Assembly: GCF_022682495.2 (NCBI RefSeq)
Contig: NC_071392.1
Location: 70,702,097-70,766,096, forward strand
Origin: Desmodus rotundus
Taxonomy: Eukaryota; Chordata; Mammalia; Chiroptera; Phyllostomidae
Direction of reading: 5' to 3'
DNA: 64,000 nt
Part shown: positions 22,284-33,734 of the stretch, in pieces
Layout: every line of letters starts with the position of its first letter
How positions within the stretch are numbered: the stretch's first letter is position 1
The notes under the pieces: model-generated
The model's database searches: none
Seen by the model: the letters and a program-made list of their open reading frames with translations, nothing else
What the model was told of the DNA's origin: nothing
Position numbers and translations under genes: made by a program

Positions 22284-25200
22284 TCAACAAAACAAACAAT
22301 GGAGCAAAACAGAACTAGGTACATGGAAGTAAAGAACAAACTGACAGCGACCAGAGGGGAGGAGGTGGGGGGATAAAGGGGAAAGAAGGAAAAAGGTCAA
22401 GGCAAGGAACATGTATAAAGGACCCATGGACAAAGACAATGGATGGGGGGAGGACTGAATGTGGAAGGTTGTGGGTGGGTAGGGTGGGGGACAATAATGA
22501 GTGGAAAATGGGAACAACTGTAATTGAACAACAATTTAAAAAATTAAAAAGATAAAGAGATAAAGAGCTTCCCAGACAAGAAAAATCTAGAGTCCTTCCC
22601 CAACAAGCAGTATTAAAAAAATGTTATGGGACATTTTTAAGAAGAAAAAGGGAAAAGAGCAATTATGAATAATAAAATGGAAATAACTACACTTTTCAAT
22701 AATCACTTTAAATATAAATAGATTAATGTTCTAATAAAAAGATATAGGATAAGCTAAATGAATAAGGAGGCCCATACATATGCTATCTGTAAGAGACCCA
22801 CTTTAGATCAAAGACACACACAGACTGAAAGTAAAGAGATGGGAACATATGTTCATGCAATTGGAAATGAAAAAAAAAAACCTAGAGTAGCAATGCTTAC
22901 ACCAGACAAAACAGACTTAAAACAAAGGCTATTATAAAAGACAAAGAAGGATATTTCAAAATAATGAAGCTATCAATCCAATAAAATGATATGACTCTTA
23001 TAAACATTTATGCTCCCATACTGGAGCACCTAAATATATAAAACAAATACTTGCAGACAAAAGGGAGAGATTGACAGTAATACAGTCTGAGTGGGGAATT
23101 TTAATACCCCATTCTCATCAATGATTAGATCTTCCAGGCAGAAAATCAACAAGGAAACAATGGCCTTAAATGACACATTAGACCAGATGGATTTAAATGA
23201 TATTTTCTGACCTTTTCAGCCCAAAGCAACAGAATATACATTCTTTTCAAGGGTACATGGAACATCTTCCAAGATAGACATGGTAGAATACAAAAAAATT
23301 CTCAGTAAATTTCGGAAGAGTGAAATCACATAAAGCATTTTCTCTAATCACAAAGGTATGAAACTAGAAATCAATGATAAGAAAACAATGAAAAACACAC
23401 AAAGACATGGAAGTTAAATAACATGCTACCAAACAAGGAACAGTTAACAAAGAGATCAAGGAAGAAATGAAAAGATATGTTGAGAGAAATGAAAATGGAA
23501 ACATAGCAACCAAAAACACCTGGGACACAGCAAAAGCAGCATGAGGGAAATTCATAGCAATACAGGCATACTTTAAGATTCAAAAAAGAATCAAATAAAC
23601 TATCAAACCTTATACCTAAAGAAAGTAGAACAAAAACCATAAGGAAAATCCAAAGTGAGTACATGCAATGAAATAGTAAAGATTGGAGCAGAAATAAAAA
23701 TATATAGAGTCTAAAAAAATTCAAAAGATCGATGAAACCAAGAGCTACTTCTTTGAAAAGATAAACAAAACTGATAAACCTTTAACCAGACTCATAAAAA
23801 GAGAGAGGGAGAGAATCCAAATAAATAAAATCAGATATGAAAGAGGTGAAGTGACAATTGACACCTCAGTAATACAAAGGTTTAAGAAAATACTACAATC
23901 ATATACCAACAAATTGGACAATCTGGAAAAAATGGAAAAATTCCTAAAAACATATGATCTTCCAAGAGTGAATGAAGAATAAACAGAAAATGTGAACAGA
24001 ACAATTACTACTAACAAAACCAAATCAGTAAACAAAAACTAGTAACGAACAAGAGTCCTGGACTGAACAGCTTCACAGATGAATATTACCAAACATTCAA
24101 AGAATTAACACCTATCTATCTCAAACTATTTCAAAAAATTCAAAAGGAGGGAAGGTCCCAAGTTCATTTTTACAAAGCCAGCATTACCCTGATTCCAACA
24201 TCAGACACAGACAGTACAAAAACAGAAAATTATAGATGAATATCCCTGATGAACATAGATGCAAAAATCTTCAACAAAAATTAGCAATCTGAATTCAGCA
24301 CAACATTAAAAAGAGCATACACCATGACTAAGTGGGACTTAATCATGGGATACAATGTTGGTAGAATATCTGCAAATCAGTTAACATCATACAGTACACA
24401 AACAAATCAAAGATAAAAAATCATATAATCATATCAATAGATACACAAAAAGCTTTTGAAAAAATTCTGCATGCACTTATGACAAAAACTCTCAGCAAAG
24501 TGGGAAGACAGGGAACATATCTCAGCATAATAAAGGCCATATATGACAAACCCACAAATACTGTCATATTCAACAGTAAAAAGCTAAAAGCTTTTTAAGA
24601 TCAGGAACAACACAAGGATGCCCACTTTCACCACTTTTATTCAATATAGTATTGGAAGTCCTAGCCATAGCAATAACACAAGAAAAGGAAATAAAAGGCA
24701 TTTATACTGGGAAAAAAAAGGAGTAAAGTCATTATTATATGCAGGTGACATGATCATATAAAAAGAAAAGCCTGAAGAATCCACCAAAAAAGTGTGAGAA
24801 CTGATAAATGAATTCAGTAAAGTAAAAGCATACAAAATTAGTATTTGGAAATTGGCTGCATTTTTATATGCCAATAACAAACTATCAGAAGGCGATATTA
24901 AGAAAACAACCCCATTTACATTTTCATGAAAAAGAATAAAATTCCAATGAACAAATTTAACCAAGAAGGAAAAGACCTGTACTTGGAAAATTTTAAAATG
25001 TTGAAGAAGGAAACTAAAGACGATACAAGCAAATGAGTATATTCTATGCTCATGGATAGGAAAAATTAACATGGTTAAAATGTCCATAATACCCAAAGCA
25101 ATCTACAGATTCAATGTAATCAGTATCAAAATACTAATAGCATTTTCCACAGAATTAGAACAAATAATCCTAAAATTTATATGGAACCACAAAAGATGCC

Positions 25201-25837
25201 AAATTGCCAAAGCATTCTTAAGAAAAAACATAGTTGCAGGTATCATGCTACTGATATCATACTATGCTACAAGACTACAGTAATCAAAACAACATGGTAC
25301 TGGCATAAAAACAAGATACATAGATCAATGGAATAGAATACAGACCTCACAAATAAACCCACACTTACACAGTCAATTAATTTATGACAAAGGATTCAAG
25401 AATATGCAATGGCATAAAGACAGTGTATTCAATAAATGGAGTTAGGAAAATTAGGCATGTAGATGTAAAAGAATAAAACTGGACCACTTTCTTACACCAT
25501 ATAAAAGAATAAACTCCAAATGAATTAAAGATTTAAATATGAGACCCCAAACCATAAACATTCTAGAAAATATAGGCAATACTCTTTGAATTGCTCTTAC
25601 TAATATTTTTCTGGACATGTCTCTGTGGGCTAGGAAACAAAGGAAAAAAAACAAATAAGACTAAAGAGTTTTTGCATAGCTAAGAATCAACAAAACAGAA
25701 ATGCAGCCTACTGAATGGGAGAAGATATTCATCAATGATACATTTAATAAGGGGTTAATATCCAAAATATATAAGAAACTCATACAACTTAACACCAATA
25801 AAACCACACAATTCAATTAAAAAAATAAGCAGAGGAA

Positions 25838-26840
25838 TCTTGGCTATAGGTCCCCGCTTTTCATGACTTTTAATATTTCTTGCCAACCCTTTCTAGCCTG
25901 CAAAGTTCCTTTTGAGAAATCAGTTGACAATCTTATGAGAACTCCCCTGTAGGTAGCTAACTGCTTTTCCCTTGTTGCTTTTAAGATTCTCTCTTTATCT
26001 TTAATTTGGCATTTTAATTATGATGTGTCTTGGAGTGGGTCTGTTTGCATCCATCTCGTTTTGGACTCTCTGTGCCTCCTGGACTTGCATGTCTATTTCC
26101 TTCACCAAAATCAGGGCAGTTTTCTTTCATTATTTTCTTAAAACAGATTTCCAATTTCTTGCTCTTTGTCTTTTCCTCTGGCACCCCTATGATGCAAATG
26201 TTGGATCGTTTGAAGTTGTCCCAGAGGCTGCTTACACTATCTTCGTGGGGTTTTTTTTAATTCTTTTTCTTCTTGTTGTTCCGATTGGTTTTTTTTTTTG
26301 TTTTCGTTTTTGCTCTACCCAGCAAATCTACCATTTAGAATTGAAGGGCCAATAAAGAGCTTCCAAGAAAAGAAAAAGCTAAAGAAGATCATCATCACTA
26401 AACCATTTTTATATGAAATGTTAAAGGGACTTATTTAAGAAAAAGAAGATCAACACTATGAACAATAAAATGACAAAAAAATACATATCTATTAAGAGTT
26501 GAATCTGAAAAACAAACTAAGCAAACAAGAACAGAGAGAGAATCATGGATATGGAGAGCATTTGATGGTTGCCAGATGGGAGGGTGGTGGTGGGGAATGG
26601 GTGAAAAGGTGAGAGGATTAAGAAGCACGGATAGGCAGTTACAGATTAGCCATGGGGATGTAAAATACAGCATAGCAAAGGAAGTAGCGAAAGCACCTAT
26701 GCATGACCTATGGACATGAACAATGGTGTACGGATTGCCTGAAGGAGTGATAGGTGCTGGGTGAAGGAGCAAAGGAGGGAAAATTGAGACAACTGTAATA
26801 ACATAATCAATAAAATATAAATAAAATGAAAGTAAATAAG
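25838..26840. mobile_element. HAL1-like copy with inverted 5' half (twin priming)
   Basis: 25838-26315 is ORF1 sequence in reverse orientation (e.g. ATTTTAATTATGATGTGTCT is the reverse complement of the RHIIIK region). 26316-26840 is direct, from the ORF1 YPANLPFRIEGPIKSF segment to the 3' UTR, ending GTAATAACATAATCAATAAA. The two halves meet at neighbouring ORF1 positions, so the breakpoint is an inversion made during insertion. Target duplication AATTAAAAAAATAAGCAGAG (25815-25834) followed by GAA; the right copy is at 26841-26864. The inverted half keeps the ORF1 part that is deleted in the copy at 10818. Confidence 0.88.
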
Positions 26841-27313
26841 AATTAAAAAAAACAACCAGAGGAACTGAATGGACATTTCTATAAAGAGGATATACAGATG
26901 GGGAGTAGACATATGAAAAGATGCTCAATGCCATTAATCATTAGAGAAATGAAAATTAAAACCACAATGAGGTATCACCTCACAACAAACATCTCAAAGT
27001 GCCTATCATCAATAAATCAACAAACAAGAAATACTGGTGAGGATGTAGTAAAAACAGGAATCCTCATGTACCATTGAGGGACTATACACAATGGAGCAAC
27101 CACTATGAAAATCCATATGGGAGATCCTCAAAACTTAAAAATAGAACTACCACATGACCCAGCAATTACATTGCTGGGCATTTATCCAATGGAATATAAA
27201 ACACTGATTCAAAAGTACATATGCACCCCTATGTTTATTATTTATAATAGCCAAGATGTGGAAGCAACTGAAGTGTACATCAATAGATAAGTGAATAAAA
27301 AGGAGGTGGCATA

Positions 27314-27522
27314 CAGGGTCTGGAAAAAATAATGCCCCTTTTTATTATAAAATCTTTTGTTACAAAATCATAAGCATGTAATTCTGTAACATAAAAATAT
27401 CACACTCAAGTACACCATATGACATTTTAGGTGAAATGTTCAAATTAAAACCATAAATTATCACACCCATATTATTACCCTACCAACCACACTCAAGCAG
27501 GCCTTACTTCTATTGGACGCTG
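27314..27522. mobile_element. 209-bp TA-flanked MITE-like DNA element
   Basis: Ends form an imperfect inverted repeat: CAGGGTCTGGAAAAAATAAT at the left, and CAGCGTCCAATAGAAGTAAG on the opposite strand at the right. It is flanked by TA on both sides (27312-27313 and 27523-27524). It cleanly interrupts L1-A, whose sequence continues either side. TA target and CAGxGTC ends suggest a Tc1/mariner-superfamily non-autonomous element. There is no ORF. Confidence 0.75.
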
Positions 27523-28493
27523 TATATAATATATACAAAAGAATATCACGCAGCCATAAAAATGAATGAAATCTTACCACTTGCAACAGCATGGATGGAC
27601 CCAGAGGATATTGTGCTCAGTGAAATAAGTCAGATAGAGAAAGACAAATGCCATATAACTTCACAGATATGTAGAATCTAAAAAAGAAATAAACTAACAA
27701 ATAAAACCCAAACAAACTCATAGATGCAGAGAACAAATTGATGATTGCCAGATGGGAGAAGGGTTGGGAAGTTGGGTAAAAAATAGGAAGGGATTAAAAT
27801 GTACAAATTGCAATATAAAAAGTCACGGAGTTGTGAAGGACAGCATAGGTGATTTAGTCAATAAAACTGTATCGATGATAATTATGTATGGTGTCAGATG
27901 AGTACTAAACTTATCAGAGTGATCACTTAAGTTAGATAAGTGTCTAATCACTGTTGTATAACAAACTAATATTATATGTCAACTGTAATTGAAAAATTTT
28001 AAAAATTGTATTGAATAATACATAAAGCATAGCAGGTAAATAAAAAGAATTAGAAAGAAAAAATAATGAGCTTGATGATAGATTATTAGATATTATATTC
28101 TGGGAAGCAGAAGGAAAAAGTAAATGAACAGACAGTTAAAGACTATCATTGACACCATCAGGAATCACTTAAGGGAATACTTCAGACTGAAAAAAAGTGA
28201 CACTAGACATTGATTTTAATCAAAATGAAGAAATAAATAGCAGCAGGAAAGGTAATTACATTGTTAAATATATGACTATAGAAATATATCTTCTTCTTTT
28301 CTTCTTATTTAAAAGACAACTGCATAAAATAATAACTACAAAAGGACCTTTAGGGCTTAGAACATACAAAGAATGTACAAATTTGTATGATAATGACAGC
28401 ACAAAAAAGGAAGGGTGAAATTGGAGTTCTATTGTGGCAAGAATTCAGCATTTTTTGAATTTCAGTGTTAATGTGAAATGAGATCTGTGTATG

Positions 28494-29174
28494 TGAGGTC
28501 TGTTCAGAAAAGTCAAGCCATTGTTAAACAGAACAAGAAGAGTTTGTGCAACATCAATGTAACCCGGCAACCAAGGACAATGCACTGGAATGCGCATGCA
28601 GGAACAATGATGACTTCACTGTACTAGTCAGTGGGGGTGATAGACACCATTGAGTCAGCACGTGTACCTTGTGGCATGGCATTCAAAATGACTGAGCGAG
28701 TAGAGCAACAAATCTGCATCAAGTTTTGCTTTAAGTGTGAACATTCCTCTATGGAAACCATTCAGATGATTCAGAAAGCTGCAGCTATGGGCAACTGGTG
28801 ATTGGCAGCTTCTTCACGACAACGCACCCACTCACACATCATGTCTTGTGCAAAGATTTTTCACAAAACATCAAACCACTCAGGTGACTCAGCCTCCCTA
28901 AAGCCCAGATTTGGTGTCCTATGACTTCTGGCTTTTCCCAAAACTAAAATCACCTTTGAAAAGAAAAAGATTTCAGACCACCGATGAGATTCAGCAAAAC
29001 ATGATGGGGCAGTTGATGGCAATTGGGAGAACTGTGTGACATCCTAAGGTGCCTACTTTGAAGGGGACTGAGGCATCTTGTCCAGTGTCTAATGTTGCTT
29101 GTATCTTATATTTTCTTCAACAAATGTCTCTATTTTTCATAATACGTGGCTGGATACCTTCTGGACAGACCTCA
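28494..29174 (+). mobile_element. mariner-family transposon, internally deleted
   Basis: The left end TGAGGTCTGTTCAGAAAAG matches the right end read on the other strand, TGAGGTCTGTCCAGAAGG. TA follows the right end (29175-29176) and TA lies two bases outside the left (28490-28491). A transposase start begins at 28688 (MTERVEQQICIKFCFK). The C-terminal catalytic part carries LLHDNAPTHTS and SYDFWLFPKL, with exactly 34 residues between the two aspartates, as in the mariner DD34D triad. The middle, including the first catalytic Asp, is deleted, the frame shifts, and a TAA falls in PP*SPDL. Non-functional. Confidence 0.88.
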
Positions 29175-29284
29175 TATTGTTATAAATAGAAATGTATATT
29201 GTAATCCCTAGATTACACTTAAACAATCACTTAGGAAATAACTCAAAAATAATTCCAAAAAACAATAAAGTAATAATAAAAATG

Positions 29285-30118
29285 ATAATCCAATTAAAAA
29301 TGGGTAAGGATCTGTATATGCATTTCTCCTAAGACTACATACAAGTTGCTAAAAAGCACATGAAAAAATATTCAATACCATTAGTCATCAGGATATACAT
29401 ATCAAAAGCACAATAGGATACCACTTCACACTTGTTAGGATGCCTAAAATCAAAAAACAACAACTGTTGATAAGGATGCAGAGAAACTGGAATCCTCACA
29501 CACTGCTGAGTGGACATAAAATGGTAAAGTTGCTTTGAAAAACAGTTTGGCAGTTTCCCAAACAGTTTAAACATAGACTTATCATATGATCCAGCAATTA
29601 TAATCCTGGCCACATACACAAAAGAAATAAATACATGTGTCCACATAAAAAAACTATACATGAATTTTACAGAAGCTTTATTCCTAATAGCTAATAAGTA
29701 GAAACAGCCCAAATGTCCATCAACTGATAAATGGACAAACATACTGTAGTATATACATTTGCACATATAGTATATATACAATTGGATATATGCAATGTAA
29801 TACTCTGCAATATAAATAATTGAAGTAATAATACATGTTAAAACATGAATGAGCCTTGAAAACATGCCAAGAAAAAAAAGTCACAAAGATTACACATTGT
29901 ATGATTTCATGTATATGAAATATCCAGAAAAGGCAAGTCAATAGAGGCAGAAAGTAGATTAGTGGTTGTCTAAGGCAGAAAGGAATGGATGGAAATAGGA
30001 TTGTTATTGGGTACAGAATTCCTTTCTGGGATGATGGCAGTGTTCTAAAATTCATTATAATAATGGTTGAATAACTGTTAATATAGTAAAAATCTTTTAA
30101 CTGTGTACTTTTTTTAAA
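29285..30118 (+). mobile_element. L1 3' end inside L1M
   Basis: The ORF2 C-terminus and 3' UTR of an L1: CAATTAAAAATGGGTAAGG, then CACTTCACACTTGTTAGGAT, CATATGATCCAGCAATTATA, and CCAAATGTCCATCAACTGAT. The minus-strand ORF of 176 codons at 29335-29865 is antisense to this and not a gene. Confidence 0.85.
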
Positions 30119-30524
30119 AAGAATACTGAAAAAAATGTACTAAAAATAAAGTTTTTAATTAAAAAACTATGAAATAATTAAAATGTCATACTAGAAAATA
30201 TTTAACATAAAAGAAGGCAGTAAAGGAAGAAGAAAAGAATGAGAGAGACACACAACTATAAAAAACTATAGCAAAACTGCTGACATAATCCAACCTTATC
30301 AGTAATTAAAGATAAATGTATTAAACATTCCAGTCAAAAGGCAGATTGTCACATTGGATAAAAAGACAAACTCCAATTATATGCTGTCTATAAGTATACT
30401 CTAGATTCAGTTTCAAATAAGTTGAAAGTAGAAGAATGAAGAAAGATGGACTATGTAAACATAACATAAAATAGTTGGAATGGCTATATTAAGTATTAGA
30501 GGAAATAGATTTTAATATCGCTTC

Positions 30525-30895
30525 GGTTTCAATCAGTCTGGAAACCTCCCTTGGTGATTCCACTGTCACAGGGATTAAGGCCAAGGAATAGGGGTACAAA
30601 GCTAATAAATAGTCAAAGGGAGCTAACATACACAGAACCTAGGATTCCCTCAAAGGGAAAGGGAAGAATTAGGAGCATTTAGGATTCTGGTTCCTTATGT
30701 TGGGGGTGACTGCTGACAAAGACTGCTTTTACTATCAATAAAACATGAATTGCACGGATAGAGATTCCTTAACCAAACTCTAATCAGGTTCCTCTGAGCT
30801 CTTTTTCAACTATGCCTTGACATTTGGGCTTCTGTGTTCATCTTTGCATTGTTCAACTTTATTAAGAATCCTGCAACTCAAGACCTGAAGAAAAA
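30525..30895. other. unclassified, LTR-like sequence
   Basis: Moderately GC-rich, non-L1 sequence with TAATCAGGTTCCTCTGAG. That phrase is echoed at 31589 (TGATCAGGTTCCTCATC), so it may be part of the same old LTR family. Termini were not found. No ORF. Confidence 0.3.
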
Positions 30896-30899
30896 AAGA

Positions 30900-31228
30900 A
30901 AATTTTACCCTTTATGACAGCATGGATGGACCTGGAAAACATTATGCTAAGTGAAACAAGCCAGTCAGAGAAAGACAAACACCATGTGACTGCACTCATG
31001 TTTGGAATCCAATGAATAAACTTGAACTAACAAGTAAAACAGAGACAGACTCATTAGACAGCAAGCAGACTGACAGCTCCAGGGTCGGGAGGGTTAGGGG
31101 GTGAAGAGACCAAGCAAAAAGGAAAAAGAACTCATGGACAGCAGTGTGATGATGGGGGCGGGGGCGGGGAGTATAAGGGGATAAATGGTAATGGAAAAGT
31201 ATAATAACAAATAAATAAATAAATAAAG
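30900..31228 (+). mobile_element. 5'-truncated bat L1 3' end
   Basis: ACAGCATGGATGGACCTGG at the ORF2 end, GTGAAACAAGCCAGTCAGAG, a G-rich 3' UTR (GGGGGCGGGGGCGGGG at 31154) and a (AAAT)n tail. Confidence 0.92.
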
Positions 31229-31509
31229 ATTAAAAAGGGAAAAGACAAGACAGTCACCTTCAAATTAAATGGGAAAGAAAAATGTTTTACATAAACAGAG
31301 TCAAAATCCACAAGAAATTTCCTTTGTCATAAGTCTAAAACATAAATGTTGAATTAATTATAAAGTAAATATAAAATTTAAATATGACAGGTATGAGTTT
31401 TAAAAATGAAAATGTAAGTTACAAATCTGATTGAAACTTAACAATTTTAGAAGATGGTAAACTGCTGAACTCTTACAAAAAGTATACTGTACAGTATGAA
31501 AAATGAAAA

Positions 31510-31912
31510 GAATCCTGCTAATTCAGTTTAACCAGAATCCTCACCCTTAATGTTTGGTCACCCTTAATAGCTGGTCACCCTTAATGTTTGATCAGGTTCC
31601 TCATCTTCCTCCATCCTCCAGATGATGCCTAATCTCTCTGGCCTGCCTTTGGCAAAAATCCCGTTAGGTTGGTTAGGCTGAAAACCCCTCTACCCTTGAT
31701 GTTTTCTCTTAGTAATTTTCCATCCACTGACCCCTACCCTGCTCCTTAGCTATAAATTCCCACTTTTTCTGTTGTATTTGGAGTTAAGCCTAATCTCTCT
31801 CTCTTACTACAAAATCCCATTGTAGTAACCCCTCTTGAATCAAGTCAGCCTTACCATCTTCAACAAGTGTTATTAATTTTTTCTTTAACAACACTGATGT
31901 GGATTCTTCTTA
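31510..31912 (+). mobile_element. ERV LTR-like sequence
   Basis: It contains a promoter-like CTATAAATTCCCAC, CCTAATCTCTCTCTCTTAC and a region ending GTGTTATTAATTTTTTCTTT, the layout of an endogenous retrovirus LTR. Exact ends and family were not determined. It lies just 3' (gene sense) of IQUB exon 6. Confidence 0.5.
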
Positions 31913-31965
31913 ATTGACTCACATATTTAATTTTTAGTAGTTACACATAATAAAAGTTATCTTAC

Positions 31966-32121
31966 CGCTGCTAATCTTTGAGCATGGTATTCTGCTGCTG
32001 AAAAATACTTTCCTGGAGTTACCATCTTATCAGTTATATTTGATACATATACACCAATTTTAGTCATCTGCGTGGATGTTGTATTTACAGTTTGTTGGAG
32101 TTTTCTTCTCTGAAAAACTGT
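31966..32121 (-). CDS. IQUB: IQUB coding exon 6
   Basis: This 156-nt exon (phase 0 at both ends) encodes residues 293-344. Acceptor CTATTTTAG before ACAGTTTTTC; donor GCAGCG then GTAAG. The peptide starts [19 protein letters not shown] and ends [13 protein letters not shown], closely matching mammalian IQUB between the ubiquitin-like part and the IQ motif. The last residues begin the helix that continues into the IQ motif on exon 7. The region links the two domains and has no catalytic role known to me. Confidence 0.96.
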
Positions 32122-32238
32122 CTAAAATAGAAATATAAAATTTTTAACTAAATATCTATTCTATACACATATAAGAGCACACTTTCCTAAATACTTGATA
32201 TTCTTTTTTTAATTGCCATATAATTCCTTAGATTTTTA

Positions 32239-32383
32239 AAAAATATTTTATTGTTGTTCAATTACAGTTGTCTGCATTTTCTCCCCACCTCTCCCCCTGA
32301 TCCATCCAATCCCACCTCCCTCTCTTGCTTCCACCCTCACCCTTGTTTTTGTCCATGTGTCCTTTATAGTAGTTCCTGAAAAC
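32239..32383 (-). mobile_element. 145-bp L1 3' end with target duplication
   Basis: Antisense copy of the L1 terminus (TTATTGTTGTTCAATTACAG then TTGTCTGCATTTTCTCCCC). Flanked by perfect CCTTAGATTTTT duplications (32227-32238 and 32384-32395). It sits in the short intron between IQUB exons 5 and 6, only about 70 bp from exon 5. Confidence 0.95.
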
Positions 32384-32453
32384 CCTTAGATTTTTTATTT
32401 TAGAGCGGTATACTGTAACTTCAAAAACCTATAGGGGAAAATAAAAATATTAC

Positions 32454-32626
32454 CTGGGTATCCCTACAAAATACATTGTGTTTTTCAGAAATCTTTTTAG
32501 GTATAGTTTGTGTTCCAGCATTGTGATATTCTATTCCTGTTATTTTATGTCTGAATCCACCAAGAAATGGTTTGTGAAAGTCAGATTTTATAATCTCAAC
32601 AGCTACTTGCTGGTACTGATTAATGC
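32454..32626 (-). CDS. IQUB: IQUB coding exon 5
   Basis: This 173-nt exon encodes residues 235-292. Acceptor TCTCTTCAG before GCATTAATC; donor ACCCAG then GTAATA. The peptide reads [20 protein letters not shown] and continues through [20 protein letters not shown] to FCRDTQ. The GGFRH and YHNAGTQT blocks are signatures of IQUB. It begins with one base carried over from exon 4 and ends in phase 0, so the frame is continuous. Confidence 0.96.
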
Positions 32627-32712
32627 CTGAAGAGATAAAACCAAGACTGAATGGAAGTTCAAGTATAAACTGACTTTAAAACACTTTACCTAAAAGACAT
32701 CAAATAACTAAC

Positions 32713-32871
32713 CAGTTTGTACTCTGACAAAGATCACTTGAGAGGCATCTGACCTATTTATTCTTTTGACTGGATATAGATCTGGAAGTGTAGAAAAGAT
32801 TTCCACTTGTACAATATCCTGTGTCTTAACTCCATGTTGTAGTAGAGTCTCATTATTTTTAAGAATCTTTC
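32713..32871 (-). CDS. IQUB: IQUB coding exon 4 (end of ubiquitin-like domain)
   Basis: This 159-nt exon encodes residues 182-234. Acceptor CATTTTTAG before GAAAG; donor CAAACTG then GTTAG. The peptide KILKNNETLLQHGVKTQDIV is the second half of a ubiquitin-like fold: the short 3-10 turn and final strands, where ubiquitin has its DYNIQKEST region. EIFSTLPDLYPVKRIN follows as the exit from the fold. No C-terminal GlyGly is present, so it is a fixed interaction domain and not a conjugated modifier. Confidence 0.96.
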
Positions 32872-33734
32872 CTAAAAATGAGATAAAATTTTAAGAAGTG
32901 TTATGACAAAGAAATGACTATATGTACTCATTGTAAGGGGATGAAAAATATCACAGATTTTTATATAAACATATTTGATTACTAAAATATTGATTGGTAT
33001 CAAGTACCAAATATGAATGGTGTTCACCTCTTGCTATGTTAGTACAGAAAACTCCACAATGTGAGAAGTTAAGGTGGTACTCCTGAGCAAGAATTCAGCA
33101 TTATAAGTAAAGCTAAAACTCTCAACTCATCAGAAATGCAGAAATACAATAACCATACAACTCTGTAAGCATTTAAAAATTAAAAAACCTATTCTAGATG
33201 ATGAGCAAAATCATATTCTAAAACTCTCTAAAAATGAGGGTTATATGTAAGCGCAGGGCATACCATAACAGGGAAAACTTGATTATTTTAATACTCACCT
33301 TTCTCTCCAGCAGAAAAGTATACAGTCAGAATTCCAAAGAATCCCTTCCTTTCTCTATTTCTATAATCAGAAACTCATATAAATTAATTAATGTCAAGGT
33401 ATAAAGCTCAGTTTTGTGCTTGAAAAAGTATGTATCACTTTATGTTGTATTGCTTCAACTTCTATCCCCTCCTCATTGGTTTGTTCTATAAATTGACTCT
33501 AATTGTATTAGTCTATTTTAAGGGATATAAAAGTATGTATAATGTTACTGGGTGCTGTTTTGTATCATGAAAACTTTATTGATAGAACCCGTATCAATTT
33601 TCCAATGTATGGTCATCCTAACTACAATTAGTAACTTGAGCACAGCAAAGGTTTTCTTATATTCATTCTTAGAAATATATCAGATACCTCTAGCTTTTTA
33701 AAAATGTTTGATGATTATCAATGTATATTTAAAA

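Larger units (their letters stand above)
15237..22553 (+). mobile_element. L1-B, nearly full-length L1 (about 7.3 kb)
   Basis: Starts GGAGGATACAAGATGGCAGA. It has a long 5' UTR (to about 17460), ORF1 (about 17461-18490), ORF2 (18517-22283) and a G-rich 3' UTR ending AACTGTAATTGAACAACAAT and A-rich tail. The target duplication aaagagataaa appears at about 15226-15236 and 22554-22564 and interrupts the ORF1 of L1-A. Both ORFs carry frameshifts and stops, so the copy is dead, but all L1 parts are in order. Confidence 0.92.
13943..28005 (+). mobile_element. L1-A, near full-length L1 split by three later insertions
   Basis: Segments are 13943-15236 (5' UTR and most of ORF1), 22554-25837 (ORF1 end, ORF2 start near 22677 and most of ORF2), 26865-27313 and 27523-28005 (ORF2 end and 3' UTR). 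Removing the inserts restores colinear L1 order. The ORF1 start reads EAKNVLDTDFKAVVISMLKA. The ORF2 reverse-transcriptase motif is degraded (YAGD in place of F/YADD, near 24740). The element is inactive and older than its three guests. Confidence 0.85.
28030..30520 (+). mobile_element. ancient L1M remnant, split by a mariner and an L1 3' end
   Basis: Inter-ORF-like sequence (28090-28489), resumed at 29177-29284 (TAATCCCTAGATTACACTTA) and as ORF2 start-like sequence at 30120-30520 (AGTCAAAAGGCAGATTGTCA; TGGAATGGCTATATTAAGTA). Highly diverged. Order and orientation agree with one original L1M. Confidence 0.6.

Noticed and set aside
24641..25096. 151-codon minus-strand ORF
   Set aside because: Antisense shadow of L1-A ORF2; the sense strand explains it fully.
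26431..26934. 167-codon minus-strand ORF
   Set aside because: It lies antisense to the HAL1-like 3' UTR and runs past its insertion border into L1-A.
29335..29865. 176-codon minus-strand ORF rich in Ile, Tyr, Phe
   Set aside because: It is antisense to an L1 3' end. The hydrophobic composition comes from the A/T-rich complement and there is no splice or family support.
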